Positions 1-5,805 of a stretch of 13,151 nucleotides of DNA are shown piece by piece (position 1 is the stretch's first letter; each line of letters begins with the position of its first letter). Made by a program: the position numbers and the translations under genes. The DNA comes from an uncultured bacterium. Its GTDB lineage: Bacteria > Planctomycetota > Planctomycetia > Pirellulales > UBA1268. The stretch spans positions 1-13,151 of the forward strand of contig CALGAS010000482.1 in NCBI GenBank assembly GCA_937959175.1, read 5' to 3'. A model generated the notes under the pieces. That model saw only the letters and a program-made list of their open reading frames with translations, was not told the origin of the DNA and made no database searches.

Positions 1-37
1 GGGTACAGGCACCTCGCTTCGCTCGGAGCCAGTCCCC
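1..37. repeat. REP-like imperfect palindrome
   Basis: The first 37 bases form an imperfect inverted repeat centred on the TTC at 18-20. The arms (1-17 and 21-37) match at 12 of 17 positions, with GGG/CCC at the ends and GGC/GCC, CC/GG and GC/GC inside. This look, a GC-rich palindrome with regularly placed mismatches in non-coding DNA, is that of a REP element of the kind moved by RAYT (Y1 family) transposases. I believe similar sequences are scattered in planctomycete genomes, but that is from memory. The copy begins at the window edge and may extend to the left. Confidence 0.45.
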
Positions 38-45
38 TTTTCCAT

Positions 46-137
46 AAAAGCCCCCCGGCGCGAGCCGGGGGGACGGCGGGCCGTTGGGCCATCCCGGGCC
101 CCGGAAGCCCGCCACGTGTTCACCACCACGCCCAAAC
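46..137. repeat. Dispersed hairpin repeat, copy A
   Basis: The repeat begins AAAAG, followed by a perfect 9-bp hairpin (51-59 pairs with 64-72) closed by a GCGA tetraloop of the GNRA type. About 65 further bases are shared with copy C at 5403-5512, including a TTGGGC that can pair with GCCCAA near the right end. Copy A lacks the internal GAAACCGTCC segment of copy C. Read on the minus strand the hairpin is followed by CTTTTAT, which resembles an intrinsic terminator. It could end a minus-strand gene to the right only, and none is seen there, so a repeat origin is more likely than a local terminator. Confidence 0.7.
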
Positions 138-159
138 GCGGCCCCCGGCTGCCTCACCG

Positions 160-187
160 ATGCCACTTCAACCACGTCGCCTATAAT
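160..187 (+). promoter_or_regulatory. Promoter with perfect -10, probably leaderless
   Basis: A perfect TATAAT lies at 182-187, and exactly six bases separate it from the ATG at 194. With usual sigma-70 spacing the first transcribed base would be the A of that ATG, giving a leaderless mRNA. A weak -35 (ATGCCA at 160-165, 4 of 6 matches, 16-base spacer) is present. No Shine-Dalgarno sequence precedes the ATG, which fits. The same TATAAT-N6-ATG arrangement recurs at 1335-1349. Confidence 0.6.
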
Positions 188-193
188 CGGGGC

Positions 194-892
194 ATGCGTA
201 CGAACTCTCATCACCCACTGCATCTCGCCGTCGCAGCGTTCATCATCCTCGCCGGCTGCGCCGAGCGGCCGGTGGTCGTGGTGGGCGAACCGGAGCCTGA
301 TCCCGAAACCGCCGCCGCAGCCGCTGCGGCGATGCCCGACCCCGAGGCTCCCTTCACCCTCACCGACCAGACCGGCGAGCCCTTCTCGTCGGAGGACCTC
401 GATGGCAAAGTTTGGCTGGGGGCGGTCTTCTTTGCCAACTGCCCCGGCCCCTGCTTTCGCGAGAACCAGGCGATCGCCGAGATCCTCACCGAGATCGATG
501 CCCCCGACTTCATGGTTGTCAGCCTGACCTGCGATCCGCTCAACGATACGCCCGACGCGCTTGGTCGCTACGCCGAGCGGTTCGACGCCGACCCCGACCG
601 CTGGAAGCTGCTCACCGGCGACATGAAGGTGATCGAGCGGGTGGGCAAGGGCCGATTCAAACTGCCGGTCGAGGTCGGTGTGCACGCCGAGAAGGGCGTG
701 GTCTTCGACCGCGACGGCAGGCTCCGAGGGGGCTTCTCGCTGACCAATGCCGACCGGGTGGAGCTGCTCAAAGAACTCATTCGCGAAGTGCTCGCGGAGC
801 AGGCTCCAGACGGGACCGTCGGAACAGCGGGCGAAACGGCAGGTGATGAGGCCGCTGCCGGCGATGGCACTTCTGCCGGGGACGCGGCATGA
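194..892 (+). CDS. SCO1/SenC-type copper chaperone lipoprotein
   Basis: This 232-residue protein belongs to the Sco1/SenC thioredoxin-fold family, which delivers copper to the CuA site of cytochrome c oxidase on the outer face of the cytoplasmic membrane. The N-terminus is a lipoprotein signal with lipobox LAGC and lipidated Cys22. An Ala/Pro/Glu-rich tether (27-52) follows, then the thioredoxin-like domain. The copper ligands are visible: a CPGPC motif (Cys83, Cys87) and the distal His164 in VGVHAEKG, before the VFDRDG strand. The C-terminal 30 residues are low-complexity Ala/Gly/Thr/Asp. The frame is open further upstream (ATG at 116), but the ATG at 194 gives a proper signal peptide and sits six bases after TATAAT. 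The stop overlaps the next start by 4 bases. Some family members act as thiol-disulphide proteins or in copper sensing instead. Confidence 0.92.
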   Translation: MRTNSHHPLHLAVAAFIILAGCAERPVVVVGEPEPDPETAAAAAAAMPDPEAPFTLTDQTGEPFSSEDLDGKVWLGAVFFANCPGPCFRENQAIAEILTEIDAPDFMVVSLTCDPLNDTPDALGRYAERFDADPDRWKLLTGDMKVIERVGKGRFKLPVEVGVHAEKGVVFDRDGRLRGGFSLTNADRVELLKELIREVLAEQAPDGTVGTAGETAGDEAAAGDGTSAGDAA

Positions 893-1350
893 GCGGCGTC
901 CTCCTGGCGGCTGCCGACGGCATCCATCCGCTGGCCACGACCAACGCCGTTCTCAACTCGCTGGCGGCCGTCCTCCTGGTCGCCGGCTGGGTGTTCATTC
1001 GGCAAGGCAACTGGCGGGCCCACCGGGCGGCCATGGTCGCCGCCTTCACCACCTCGGCCGTCTTTCTCGTCTCGTACCTTCTCTATCACTATCTCGAGGG
1101 GAGCCGGAAGTACGCGGGCCCGGACTCGCTGCGGGTGGTCTACTACGTCATCCTGCTGACTCACGTCGTCCTGGCGGCAGCCGTCCCCTTCATGGCCCTG
1201 CGGATGTTCTATCTCGCCTGGAAGGGCCGCTGGGACTGCCATCGGCGGCTCGGCCGGATCACGATGCCGATCTGGCTCTACGTCTCCGTGACCGGGGTGG
1301 TCATCTACGGGATGCTCTACCACCTGCCGCCGGCTATAATGCCGGCATGA
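889..1350 (+). CDS. DUF420 family membrane protein
   Basis: This is a 153-residue integral membrane protein with four predicted helices (about 16-36, 47-68, 83-106, 124-146). The pattern fits DUF420 (YozB/CtaM-like): an N-terminal HPLATTN, a RAHR-M segment after helix 1, a YLLYH end to helix 2, a THVVLA in helix 3, and RRLGRIT before helix 4 ending YGMLYH. His13, His45, His67, His92, His118 and His145 are candidates for metal or haem contacts. CtaM of Staphylococcus is needed to make a functional aa3-type haem-copper oxidase, so a role in oxidase maturation with the adjacent Sco protein is likely by family and context. Its ATG overlaps the Sco stop (ATGA, 889-892), implying translational coupling. 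The end of this gene contains the promoter of the next one. Confidence 0.88.
   Translation: MSGVLLAAADGIHPLATTNAVLNSLAAVLLVAGWVFIRQGNWRAHRAAMVAAFTTSAVFLVSYLLYHYLEGSRKYAGPDSLRVVYYVILLTHVVLAAAVPFMALRMFYLAWKGRWDCHRRLGRITMPIWLYVSVTGVVIYGMLYHLPPAIMPA
1329..1346 (+). promoter_or_regulatory. TATAAT box framed by GCCGGC repeats
   Basis: A perfect TATAAT at 1335-1340 lies inside the end of the DUF420 gene, exactly six bases before the ATG at 1347, as for the Sco gene. It is flanked on both sides by GCCGGC (1329-1334 and 1341-1346), so the -10 box would be the loop of a 6-bp palindrome. No convincing -35 is seen at the usual distance. It probably gives an internal leaderless start for the downstream genes in addition to read-through from the upstream promoter. 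Confidence 0.5.
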
Positions 1351-1682
1351 GACGCGTTTCGGTTGGATTCCTGGTGCTGCTCGTTGCCCTGCTCATCGTC
1401 CAGGCGGGGCCCGATGCCCTCGGCTGCCCGAACTGCAAGGACGGCGTCAACACGACCGATCCCGACGGCCTCAACGTAGCGAGAGGATACTTCTACAGCA
1501 TCCTCTTCATGCTGGCGATGCCCTTTACCCTGGCCGGTTCCTTCGGGATCTACATCTGGCGGGAGATGCGGCGGCAGAAGTTTGCCGCCCAGGTCATTCC
1601 GGAAGCCGAATCCCCGCCGGTTGGGTCGCCCGCCGAGGATAGCGACCTCGTGGGAGCCGCCGTCGGGCGAACGCACCCGTGA
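1347..1682 (+). CDS. Small membrane protein with CPNC motif
   Basis: This 111-residue protein has a hydrophobic signal sequence (1-25) directly followed by a CPNCKDG motif (Cys27, Cys30). A short Asp/Asn-rich stretch, one strong membrane helix (about 48-71, YFYSILFMLAMPF onward) and a polar 40-residue tail follow. Topology suggests that the CxxC pair faces the periplasm. I do not recognise a named family, but I believe similar short CPNC proteins accompany Sco genes in planctomycetes. In that setting a role in thiol redox or copper handling during oxidase assembly is a reasonable inference. The start codon overlaps the DUF420 stop (ATGA) and lies six bases after TATAAT. The stop overlaps the next gene (GTGA). 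Confidence 0.8.
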   Translation: MRRVSVGFLVLLVALLIVQAGPDALGCPNCKDGVNTTDPDGLNVARGYFYSILFMLAMPFTLAGSFGIYIWREMRRQKFAAQVIPEAESPPVGSPAEDSDLVGAAVGRTHP

Positions 1683-2704
1683 CAGCTGCCGGCTATCACG
1701 ACGCCAGCGTTCCGCCCGCCACCACCGCTCCCCCTCCCTCCCGCCGTCAACCCCGCAACTTTCTCTCGGCAGGCGAGCAGCGGAAACTCTTCTGGCGGTT
1801 CATGCCGCCGGCGATCGCCCTGGTGGTCGTGATCGAACTGCTGACCCGCCAGGAGGGTCCGCCTCCGCCGCCCCGCGAACCTCAGGTCGATACCCGGATC
1901 GAGGCGGTCGCCGGTCCGCCGCCGGTTGATGACGAGGTCGTCATCCTGCCGCCCGACGAGCCGGCGGCATTTCCCGACGAAACCCTCCTGGCAGCCTCGC
2001 CCCCGGCCCTTGCCAAGATCCGCGACGCCACTTTCTTCCGGCAGGCTGATCGCGATGCCTGGCTGGAGGCGTTTCTGACGCTCGAGGGCGAAGACGGCCG
2101 CCGGCTCGCCCCGCCGCAGGATGTCGGCTTCACCGAACTCTTCGGCCAGCCGGAGGCGTTTCGCGGTCGGGCCGTCCGGCTGCGGGGTACCCTGCGACGG
2201 CTCGAGCGGCTGCGGTCGCCGGCCAACGACTACGGGTTCGACGAATACTGGCAGGGCTGGCTCGAGCCGGCGGGCGGTCCCGCCTCGCCGGTGGTCATCC
2301 ATGCCCTGGACCTGCCTGCCGGGATGGCGACCGGCATGGAGATCGACGAGCCGGTGGTGGTGTCTGGGGCGTTCCTGAAAAACATGGCCTATCGGGCCGC
2401 TGACGGGGTCCGCGTGGCCCCGTTGATTCTCACCCGCAGTCCGAGCCGTCCGCCGCCGCCGCCGGAAAATCCTGCGGATCGGATCTGGGATATCTCGCTG
2501 GGTGCGTTGGGCGTTGTTACGATGCTGGCGATCGTGGCCGCGATCGGCGTCGGGTTTCTGGTGTCGGGGCGGGGACGGCGAGTCGCTCCCGCCGCCGCCG
2601 ACCTGGACGAATCCCTCGCCGGCATCGAGCCGGTCTCGATCGCCGAGTCGCTGCGGCGGGTGGCTGCCGAGGAGCGCCAGCAGAGTGGCGGCGACGACCA
2701 GTAG
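1679..2704 (+). CDS. Unrecognised bitopic membrane protein (paralogue 1)
   Basis: No known family is recognised for this 341-residue protein. It starts with GTG, chosen because it overlaps the previous stop by 4 bases (GTGA) like the other junctions of this operon. Residues 1-40 are Pro-rich and basic, helix 1 is at about 42-57, and a Pro-rich linker runs to about residue 110. A globular region (about 110-255) includes FTELFGQPEAFRGRAVRL, which looks like the first strands of an OB-like barrel, and GMEIDEPVVVSG. A second helix at 273-298 leaves a 43-residue charged cytoplasmic tail, so the globular part should be periplasmic. The GxxI(D/N)E segment, the Lys-x-x-Ala-Tyr after it, and the Pro-Pro run before the last helix recur in the next protein. 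Context suggests respiratory-chain assembly, but the function is unknown. Confidence 0.8.
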   Translation: MTAAGYHDASVPPATTAPPPSRRQPRNFLSAGEQRKLFWRFMPPAIALVVVIELLTRQEGPPPPPREPQVDTRIEAVAGPPPVDDEVVILPPDEPAAFPDETLLAASPPALAKIRDATFFRQADRDAWLEAFLTLEGEDGRRLAPPQDVGFTELFGQPEAFRGRAVRLRGTLRRLERLRSPANDYGFDEYWQGWLEPAGGPASPVVIHALDLPAGMATGMEIDEPVVVSGAFLKNMAYRAADGVRVAPLILTRSPSRPPPPPENPADRIWDISLGALGVVTMLAIVAAIGVGFLVSGRGRRVAPAAADLDESLAGIEPVSIAESLRRVAAEERQQSGGDDQ

Positions 2705-2715
2705 GAAACGTGATC

Positions 2716-4131
2716 ATGCAGGCAACGGGAACAGGGTGGCGAGTGGTGACCGTGGGCGGCGTGCTCGCCTGCCTGCTCAGCGGGACGATCGCCGCGGCCG
2801 ATGATCCTGACCCGGGCGACCTGGCTTCGTTCCTGTCGCTCAAGGAGATCGACCGCGGCAGCCGGCAGTCGCTCGAGTCGGCAGAGCAGTGGAGTGACGA
2901 GGCCGATGCGGTCGTGGTCAAGGTGCTGCGGCGGCTCGATGCTCCTGCCACGCTCGTGGCCCGCTGGCGGGCCGAGGCCGATCAACTGCCAGCGGCCGGC
3001 GAGGCGATCGCCGTTGCCGACGCCCTGCTTGCGATTCGGGGCCGGGCAACTTGGGTGACCCGGCATGAACTGCGGCCGGAGCTTGCCGAGCGCTTCGGGC
3101 GGCCGTCGTATGAGGTCGTCCGGATCGTCGACGAGGGGGGCAGTCTGGTCGACGTCCTGACGCCGGCCGCCCCGGCCGACTGGCCGCGGGGCGAGGCGAT
3201 CGATCAGCCGGCAGGAGCGCTGGCCCTGCCGCTGACCACCACGGCCAGGGTCGTTCCTGCCGGCGAGCAGGGTGGGGCTGAGGCTCCCGGTCTCGTGGCG
3301 GCGGCGACGCATGTTGCCTGGTTCCCCGACACGGCTCTCGGACGGCTCGGTATGGACTACGGCCTGTTCGACGCGGTCGCCGATGGCCGCAAGCTCGCGC
3401 GGGGCGACATGCCCGCCTTCTACAGGTTGCTCGCCGCGGCGGCCCAAACCGATGCTACCGCCGTGGCAGCCGCCGCCGACAAGGTCGATGTGCTCGACCT
3501 GATCGATCCAGGCCGTACGTGGCTCGCCGAGCATCGCGGTGACCCGGTCGTGATTGAAGGCACCGCCTTGCGGGCGACCCGGGTCGCGGTCGACGAAGAC
3601 TTCGCGCGGGCGGAGACCGGGCTCGACCATTACTGGGAGGTGTTCGTGTTTGTCGACACCCCGCTGTTGGAAGTCGATGGCCGGCGGCAGGACTCCTTCC
3701 CGATCGTCTGCTGCGTCCGCGAACTCTCGCCGGGGATGCCGAGCGGCGGCCGAATCAACGAGCGGGTCCGGGTGCCCGGCTTTGCCTTCAAACGATACGC
3801 CTACTCGTTTGAGGTGCCGCGTGAGGAGGGGGGCGGCCCCGCGGCTGAAACCGAAAAGCGGCAGACGATGCTCGTCGTCGGCCCGCGGGCCGAGTGGTCG
3901 CCCCCGGGCGAGGACGAGGCCGCCCGCGACCTCACGATGATCACGGGGATCGCGGTGGCCGTGGCCCTCGCCGCCGCGCTGGGCCTGGGCATCCTCTACA
4001 CCACCTACTCAATGAATCGCACGATCCGGCAGTCGCGGGCCCAACTGCCCGACCGCATCGACATCCCTTCCGGTGACATCCCCTCCGGCGGCTCGGATGA
4101 CACCGGTTCTGGCGACACGCCGTCTGGCTGA
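2716..4131 (+). CDS. Unrecognised membrane protein with duplicated domain (paralogue 2)
   Basis: No known family is recognised for this 471-residue protein. The ATG at 2716 is preferred over GTG at 2710 because AGGA at 2703-2706 is nine bases from the ATG but only three from the GTG. A signal peptide (about 1-28, ending AAADD) exports it. Two similar globular units follow, about 107-203 and 279-397. Each has a G-x-A-x-x-x-TR strand, a Tyr-x-V/W-E-V strand and a GxxI(D/N) segment (GEAIDQP and GGRINER). The second unit also has GFAFKRYAY, like GAFLKNMAY in the preceding protein. One membrane helix (408-431) follows, then a tail with imperfect DIPSG/DTPSG repeats. It lies 11 bases after the preceding gene. 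A role with the Sco/DUF420 proteins is inferred from position only. Confidence 0.8.
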   Translation: MQATGTGWRVVTVGGVLACLLSGTIAAADDPDPGDLASFLSLKEIDRGSRQSLESAEQWSDEADAVVVKVLRRLDAPATLVARWRAEADQLPAAGEAIAVADALLAIRGRATWVTRHELRPELAERFGRPSYEVVRIVDEGGSLVDVLTPAAPADWPRGEAIDQPAGALALPLTTTARVVPAGEQGGAEAPGLVAAATHVAWFPDTALGRLGMDYGLFDAVADGRKLARGDMPAFYRLLAAAAQTDATAVAAAADKVDVLDLIDPGRTWLAEHRGDPVVIEGTALRATRVAVDEDFARAETGLDHYWEVFVFVDTPLLEVDGRRQDSFPIVCCVRELSPGMPSGGRINERVRVPGFAFKRYAYSFEVPREEGGGPAAETEKRQTMLVVGPRAEWSPPGEDEAARDLTMITGIAVAVALAAALGLGILYTTYSMNRTIRQSRAQLPDRIDIPSGDIPSGGSDDTGSGDTPSG

Positions 4132-4230
4132 GCGGGCCGCCCTGACCCGGTCGCCACCCCTTCCCGATCCTCGTCCTTCCCCTTCCACCCTCCTGCTCAC
4201 CTTCCTTCCCACCTTCATCGGAGTTCCTTT
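4132..4230 (+). promoter_or_regulatory. Pyrimidine-rich leader of mdh
   Basis: The 99 bases between the operon and mdh contain a long stretch (about 4155-4217) made almost only of C and T, with very few G. Such C-rich, G-poor RNA is what Rho factor binds, so the stretch could be a Rho entry site at the end of the operon. It could equally be an unstructured leader for mdh. GGAG at 4220-4223 is the ribosome binding site, seven bases from the ATG. I see no clear -10/-35 pair and no hairpin terminator here. Confidence 0.35.
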
Positions 4231-5181
4231 ATGCGACGCGCGAAGATTTCGATCATCGGTGCCGGCAACGTCGGCGCCACCACCGCCCACTGGTCTGCAG
4301 CCGCCGAACTCGGCGATGTCGTCCTCCTCGACATCCCGGCGACCGAGGGCATGCCGGCCGGCAAGGCCCTCGACCTCTTCCAGGCATCGCCGATCATGGG
4401 ATTCGATTCGCGGCTCGTCGGCACGACCGACTGGGCCGACACTGCCGGCAGCGACGTGGTGGTCGTCACCGCTGGCATTGCTCGTAAGCCGGGCATGAGC
4501 CGCGATGACCTGCTCTCGACCAACGCCAAGATCGTCGGTGACGTTGCGGCCCAGATTCGCGAGACCAGCCCCGAGGCGATCGTGATCGTCGTCTCCAATC
4601 CGCTCGACGCGATGGTGCAGCGGACCTTCCAGGTCACCGGCTTCCCCGCCGCCCGCGTGATGGGGCAGGCCGGGATCCTCGACACCGCCCGCTACCGGGC
4701 CTTCCTCGCCATGGAACTCGGCGTCAGCGTCGAGGACATTGCGGCGATGCTGCTCGGCGGCCACGGTGACACGATGGTGCCGATCCCGAGCTGCACGAGC
4801 GTCGGCGGCATCCCCGTCACCCAGCTGATCGGTGAGGAGCGGCTGGCGGAAATCGTTGATCGGACCCGCAAGGGGGGCGCCGAGATCGTCGGCCTTCTCA
4901 AGACCGGCAGCGCCTACTACGCCCCTGCCGCGGCCACGGCCCAGATGGTGGAGGCGATCGTTCGCGACAAGAAGCGGCTGATTCCCGCGGCCGCCTACTG
5001 CGACAAGGAGTACGGCGTCGGCGGATACTTCGTCGGCGTGCCGGTGATCCTCGGCAGCGGCGGCGTGGAGCGGGTCATCGAACTCGACCTCCTGCCTGAC
5101 GAGCGGGCCGGGCTCGACAAGAGCATCGCCGCCGTCAAGGAACTCGTGGCAGCCATGGACCGGCTCACTGCCGCCAGCTGA
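4231..5181 (+). CDS. mdh: Malate dehydrogenase (LDH-like type)
   Basis: This 316-residue cytoplasmic enzyme interconverts malate and oxaloacetate with NAD in the TCA cycle. It has the length and motifs of the bacterial LDH-like malate dehydrogenases. The Rossmann loop is GAGNVG (10-15), and Asp34 at the end of strand 2 favours NAD over NADP. The substrate loop ARKPGMSRDD carries Arg85 and Arg91; Arg85 in place of Gln marks malate rather than lactate use. VSNPLD holds Asn123, Arg154 is the third substrate Arg, and Asp151 with His178 (GGHGDTMVP) forms the proton relay. All catalytic residues are present. GGAG seven bases upstream supports the start. It stands alone between a C/T-rich leader and the repeat region, and appears to be a separate housekeeping gene. 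Confidence 0.97.
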   Translation: MRRAKISIIGAGNVGATTAHWSAAAELGDVVLLDIPATEGMPAGKALDLFQASPIMGFDSRLVGTTDWADTAGSDVVVVTAGIARKPGMSRDDLLSTNAKIVGDVAAQIRETSPEAIVIVVSNPLDAMVQRTFQVTGFPAARVMGQAGILDTARYRAFLAMELGVSVEDIAAMLLGGHGDTMVPIPSCTSVGGIPVTQLIGEERLAEIVDRTRKGGAEIVGLLKTGSAYYAPAAATAQMVEAIVRDKKRLIPAAAYCDKEYGVGGYFVGVPVILGSGGVERVIELDLLPDERAGLDKSIAAVKELVAAMDRLTAAS

Positions 5182-5213
5182 GCCGCGAAGCGGTCGTGCC
5201 GCGTGCGACCCCC

Positions 5214-5253
5214 AAAAAAGCCCCCCGGCGCGAGCCGGGGGGACGGCGGGCCT
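5214..5253. repeat. Hairpin repeat copy B (minus-strand terminator-like)
   Basis: Six A and a G precede the same 9-bp perfect hairpin as in copies A and C (5221-5229 pairs with 5234-5242, GCGA loop). Identity with the others ends after GGACGGCGGGCC at about 5253. On the minus strand this is a textbook intrinsic terminator shape, a GC stem followed by CTTTTTT. On the plus strand there is an A-run before the stem but no U-run after it, so it is not a standard terminator for mdh, which ends 39 bases upstream. The stem might still block RNA polymerase or protect the mdh mRNA 3' end. Confidence 0.7.
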
Positions 5254-5274
5254 CGAACCACGGAGGTGCCGGGG

Positions 5275-5299
5275 CCGGCGGTGACATGCTCGCCGCCGG
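5275..5299. repeat. 7-bp inverted repeat CCGGCGG
   Basis: CCGGCGG at 5275-5281 pairs with CCGCCGG at 5293-5299 across an 11-base loop. It is followed by GGGATTTTGC, a weak U-containing tail, so it could act as a poor plus-strand terminator after mdh. In such GC-rich DNA an arm of this length can also arise by chance. Confidence 0.3.
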
Positions 5300-5402
5300 G
5301 GGATTTTGCTACAGGGTGCTCCTTCGGCCGACTGCTCACCGTTCATGAGTCGCAAAGATTCCCCGGCTTCTGCGCGTGCCCCCGACCATCCCCTCCCCCA
5401 AT

Positions 5403-5512
5403 AAAAGCCCCCCGGCGCGAGCCGGGGGGACGGCGGGCCGTTGGGCGATCCCGGTCCCCGGAAGCCGGCGAAACCGTCCACCACCACCACGCCCAAAACG
5501 CCTGCCCGACCA
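5403..5512. repeat. Dispersed hairpin repeat, copy C (fullest)
   Basis: This is the most complete copy. AAAAG, the 9-bp GNRA-capped hairpin (5408-5416 with 5421-5429) and about 75 more bases are present. Two further complementary pairs are visible: GGACGG (5428-5433) with CCGTCC (5474-5479), and TTGGGCG (5441-5447) with CGCCCAA (5490-5496). The order of these arms is interleaved, so they could form a pseudoknot or alternative folds. A triplet-like CCACCACCAC run lies at 5479-5488. Copy A is the closest relative, and copy D follows in tandem with a 110-base period. Confidence 0.7.
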
Positions 5513-5537
5513 GATACCGCCCGGGACTTGAACCACC

Positions 5538-5622
5538 GGACGGCGGGCGGTTGGGCCTTCCCGGCCCCCGGAAGTCAGTGAAACCGTCCACTTCCACCAC
5601 GCCCAAAACGCGATCACGACCA
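5538..5622. repeat. Hairpin repeat copy D (lacks the hairpin)
   Basis: This copy matches copy C shifted by exactly 110 bases, from GGACGGCGGG to about CACGACCA, but the GNRA hairpin in front is replaced by unrelated sequence. Both extra complementary pairs of copy C are retained, as GGACGG (5538-5543) with CCGTCC (5584-5589) and TTGGGC with GCCCAA. It looks like an older, decayed tandem copy. Confidence 0.6.
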
Positions 5623-5700
5623 AGCGACCCGTGGTGGCGCCCCACGCCTCCCGGACCGGGCCCCACGCCGCCTCCCCGCCCCCGTGCCCCGCCTCTCTTT

Positions 5701-5714
5701 CCTGGCTTGCCAGG
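5701..5714. promoter_or_regulatory. Palindrome CCTGGC-TT-GCCAGG, possible operator
   Basis: A perfect 6-2-6 palindrome lies 26 bases upstream of the candidate -35 box of the flagellar cluster. It has the size of a dimeric regulator site, but there is only one copy and I recognise no known operator consensus. Confidence 0.25.
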
Positions 5715-5740
5715 GCCGCCGAAGGGCCGCTCGGCTGGCG

Positions 5741-5769
5741 TTGTCCGCTCCGGGGGGTTCCGTTACAAA
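5741..5769 (+). promoter_or_regulatory. Candidate sigma-70 promoter of flagellar cluster
   Basis: TTGTCC (5741-5746) and TACAAA (5764-5769) are separated by 17 bases, each matching the consensus at 4 of 6 positions. Transcription would begin near 5776, about 30 bases before the ATG at 5806 and upstream of its Shine-Dalgarno sequence. I see no flagellar sigma-28 or sigma-54 motif in the region. The call is tentative. Confidence 0.35.
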
Positions 5770-5805
5770 CCGCTCCCGTTTGCCGCATCTCCCGGAGGAT
5801 CTCAG

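Larger units (their letters stand above)
5182..5805. other. Repeat-rich non-coding region
   Basis: These 624 bases carry no gene I can support. They contain three copies (B, C, D) of the hairpin repeat, an inverted repeat at 5275-5299, a short palindrome at 5701-5714 and a possible promoter at 5741-5769. Long open frames exist on both strands here, but they read through the repeats, are rich in Pro/Arg/Gly and show no recognisable domain. The accumulated repeats mark the gap between mdh and the flagellar cluster as a likely place for insertion or recombination. Confidence 0.75.

Noticed and set aside
568..1323. Minus-strand open frame opposite the Sco and DUF420 genes
   Set aside because: It is antisense to two well-supported genes, has low-complexity Pro/Ser/Arg composition and lacks a plausible ribosome site.
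2710..2715. GTG start six bases earlier for the second paralogue
   Set aside because: It leaves only three bases between AGGA and the start codon; the ATG at 2716 has a nine-base spacing and a normal signal peptide.
5221..5242. Standard intrinsic terminator for mdh
   Set aside because: On the plus strand the stem is preceded by A and followed by ACGGCGGG with no U-run. The terminator shape exists only on the minus strand.
5299..5364. Imperfect inverted repeat GGGGATTTTGC / GCAAAGATTCCCC as transposon ends
   Set aside because: The arms need a gap and a mismatch to pair, there is no target duplication, and nothing between them resembles a transposase.
4009..5496. Long minus-strand open frame opposite mdh and the repeats
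   Set aside because: High-G+C DNA leaves antisense frames open. Its product is His/Arg/Gly/Asp-rich without domains, it lies antisense to the clear mdh gene, and its first part is translated repeat C.
5521..5540. tRNA T-arm-like sequence (GGTTCAAGTCC on the minus strand)
   Set aside because: The flanking bases do not form a 5-bp T-stem, and no anticodon arm or acceptor stem could be built around it.
5214..5622. Possible CRISPR array
   Set aside because: The copies are about 100 bases long, unevenly spaced and partly truncated; no short regular repeat-spacer pattern or cas gene is present.
5203..5805. Upstream extension of the hydrolase-like gene, giving 425 residues
   Set aside because: The added 201 residues read through the repeats and are Pro/Arg/Ser-rich. 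A good GGAGG precedes the ATG at 5806, and the fold begins there.
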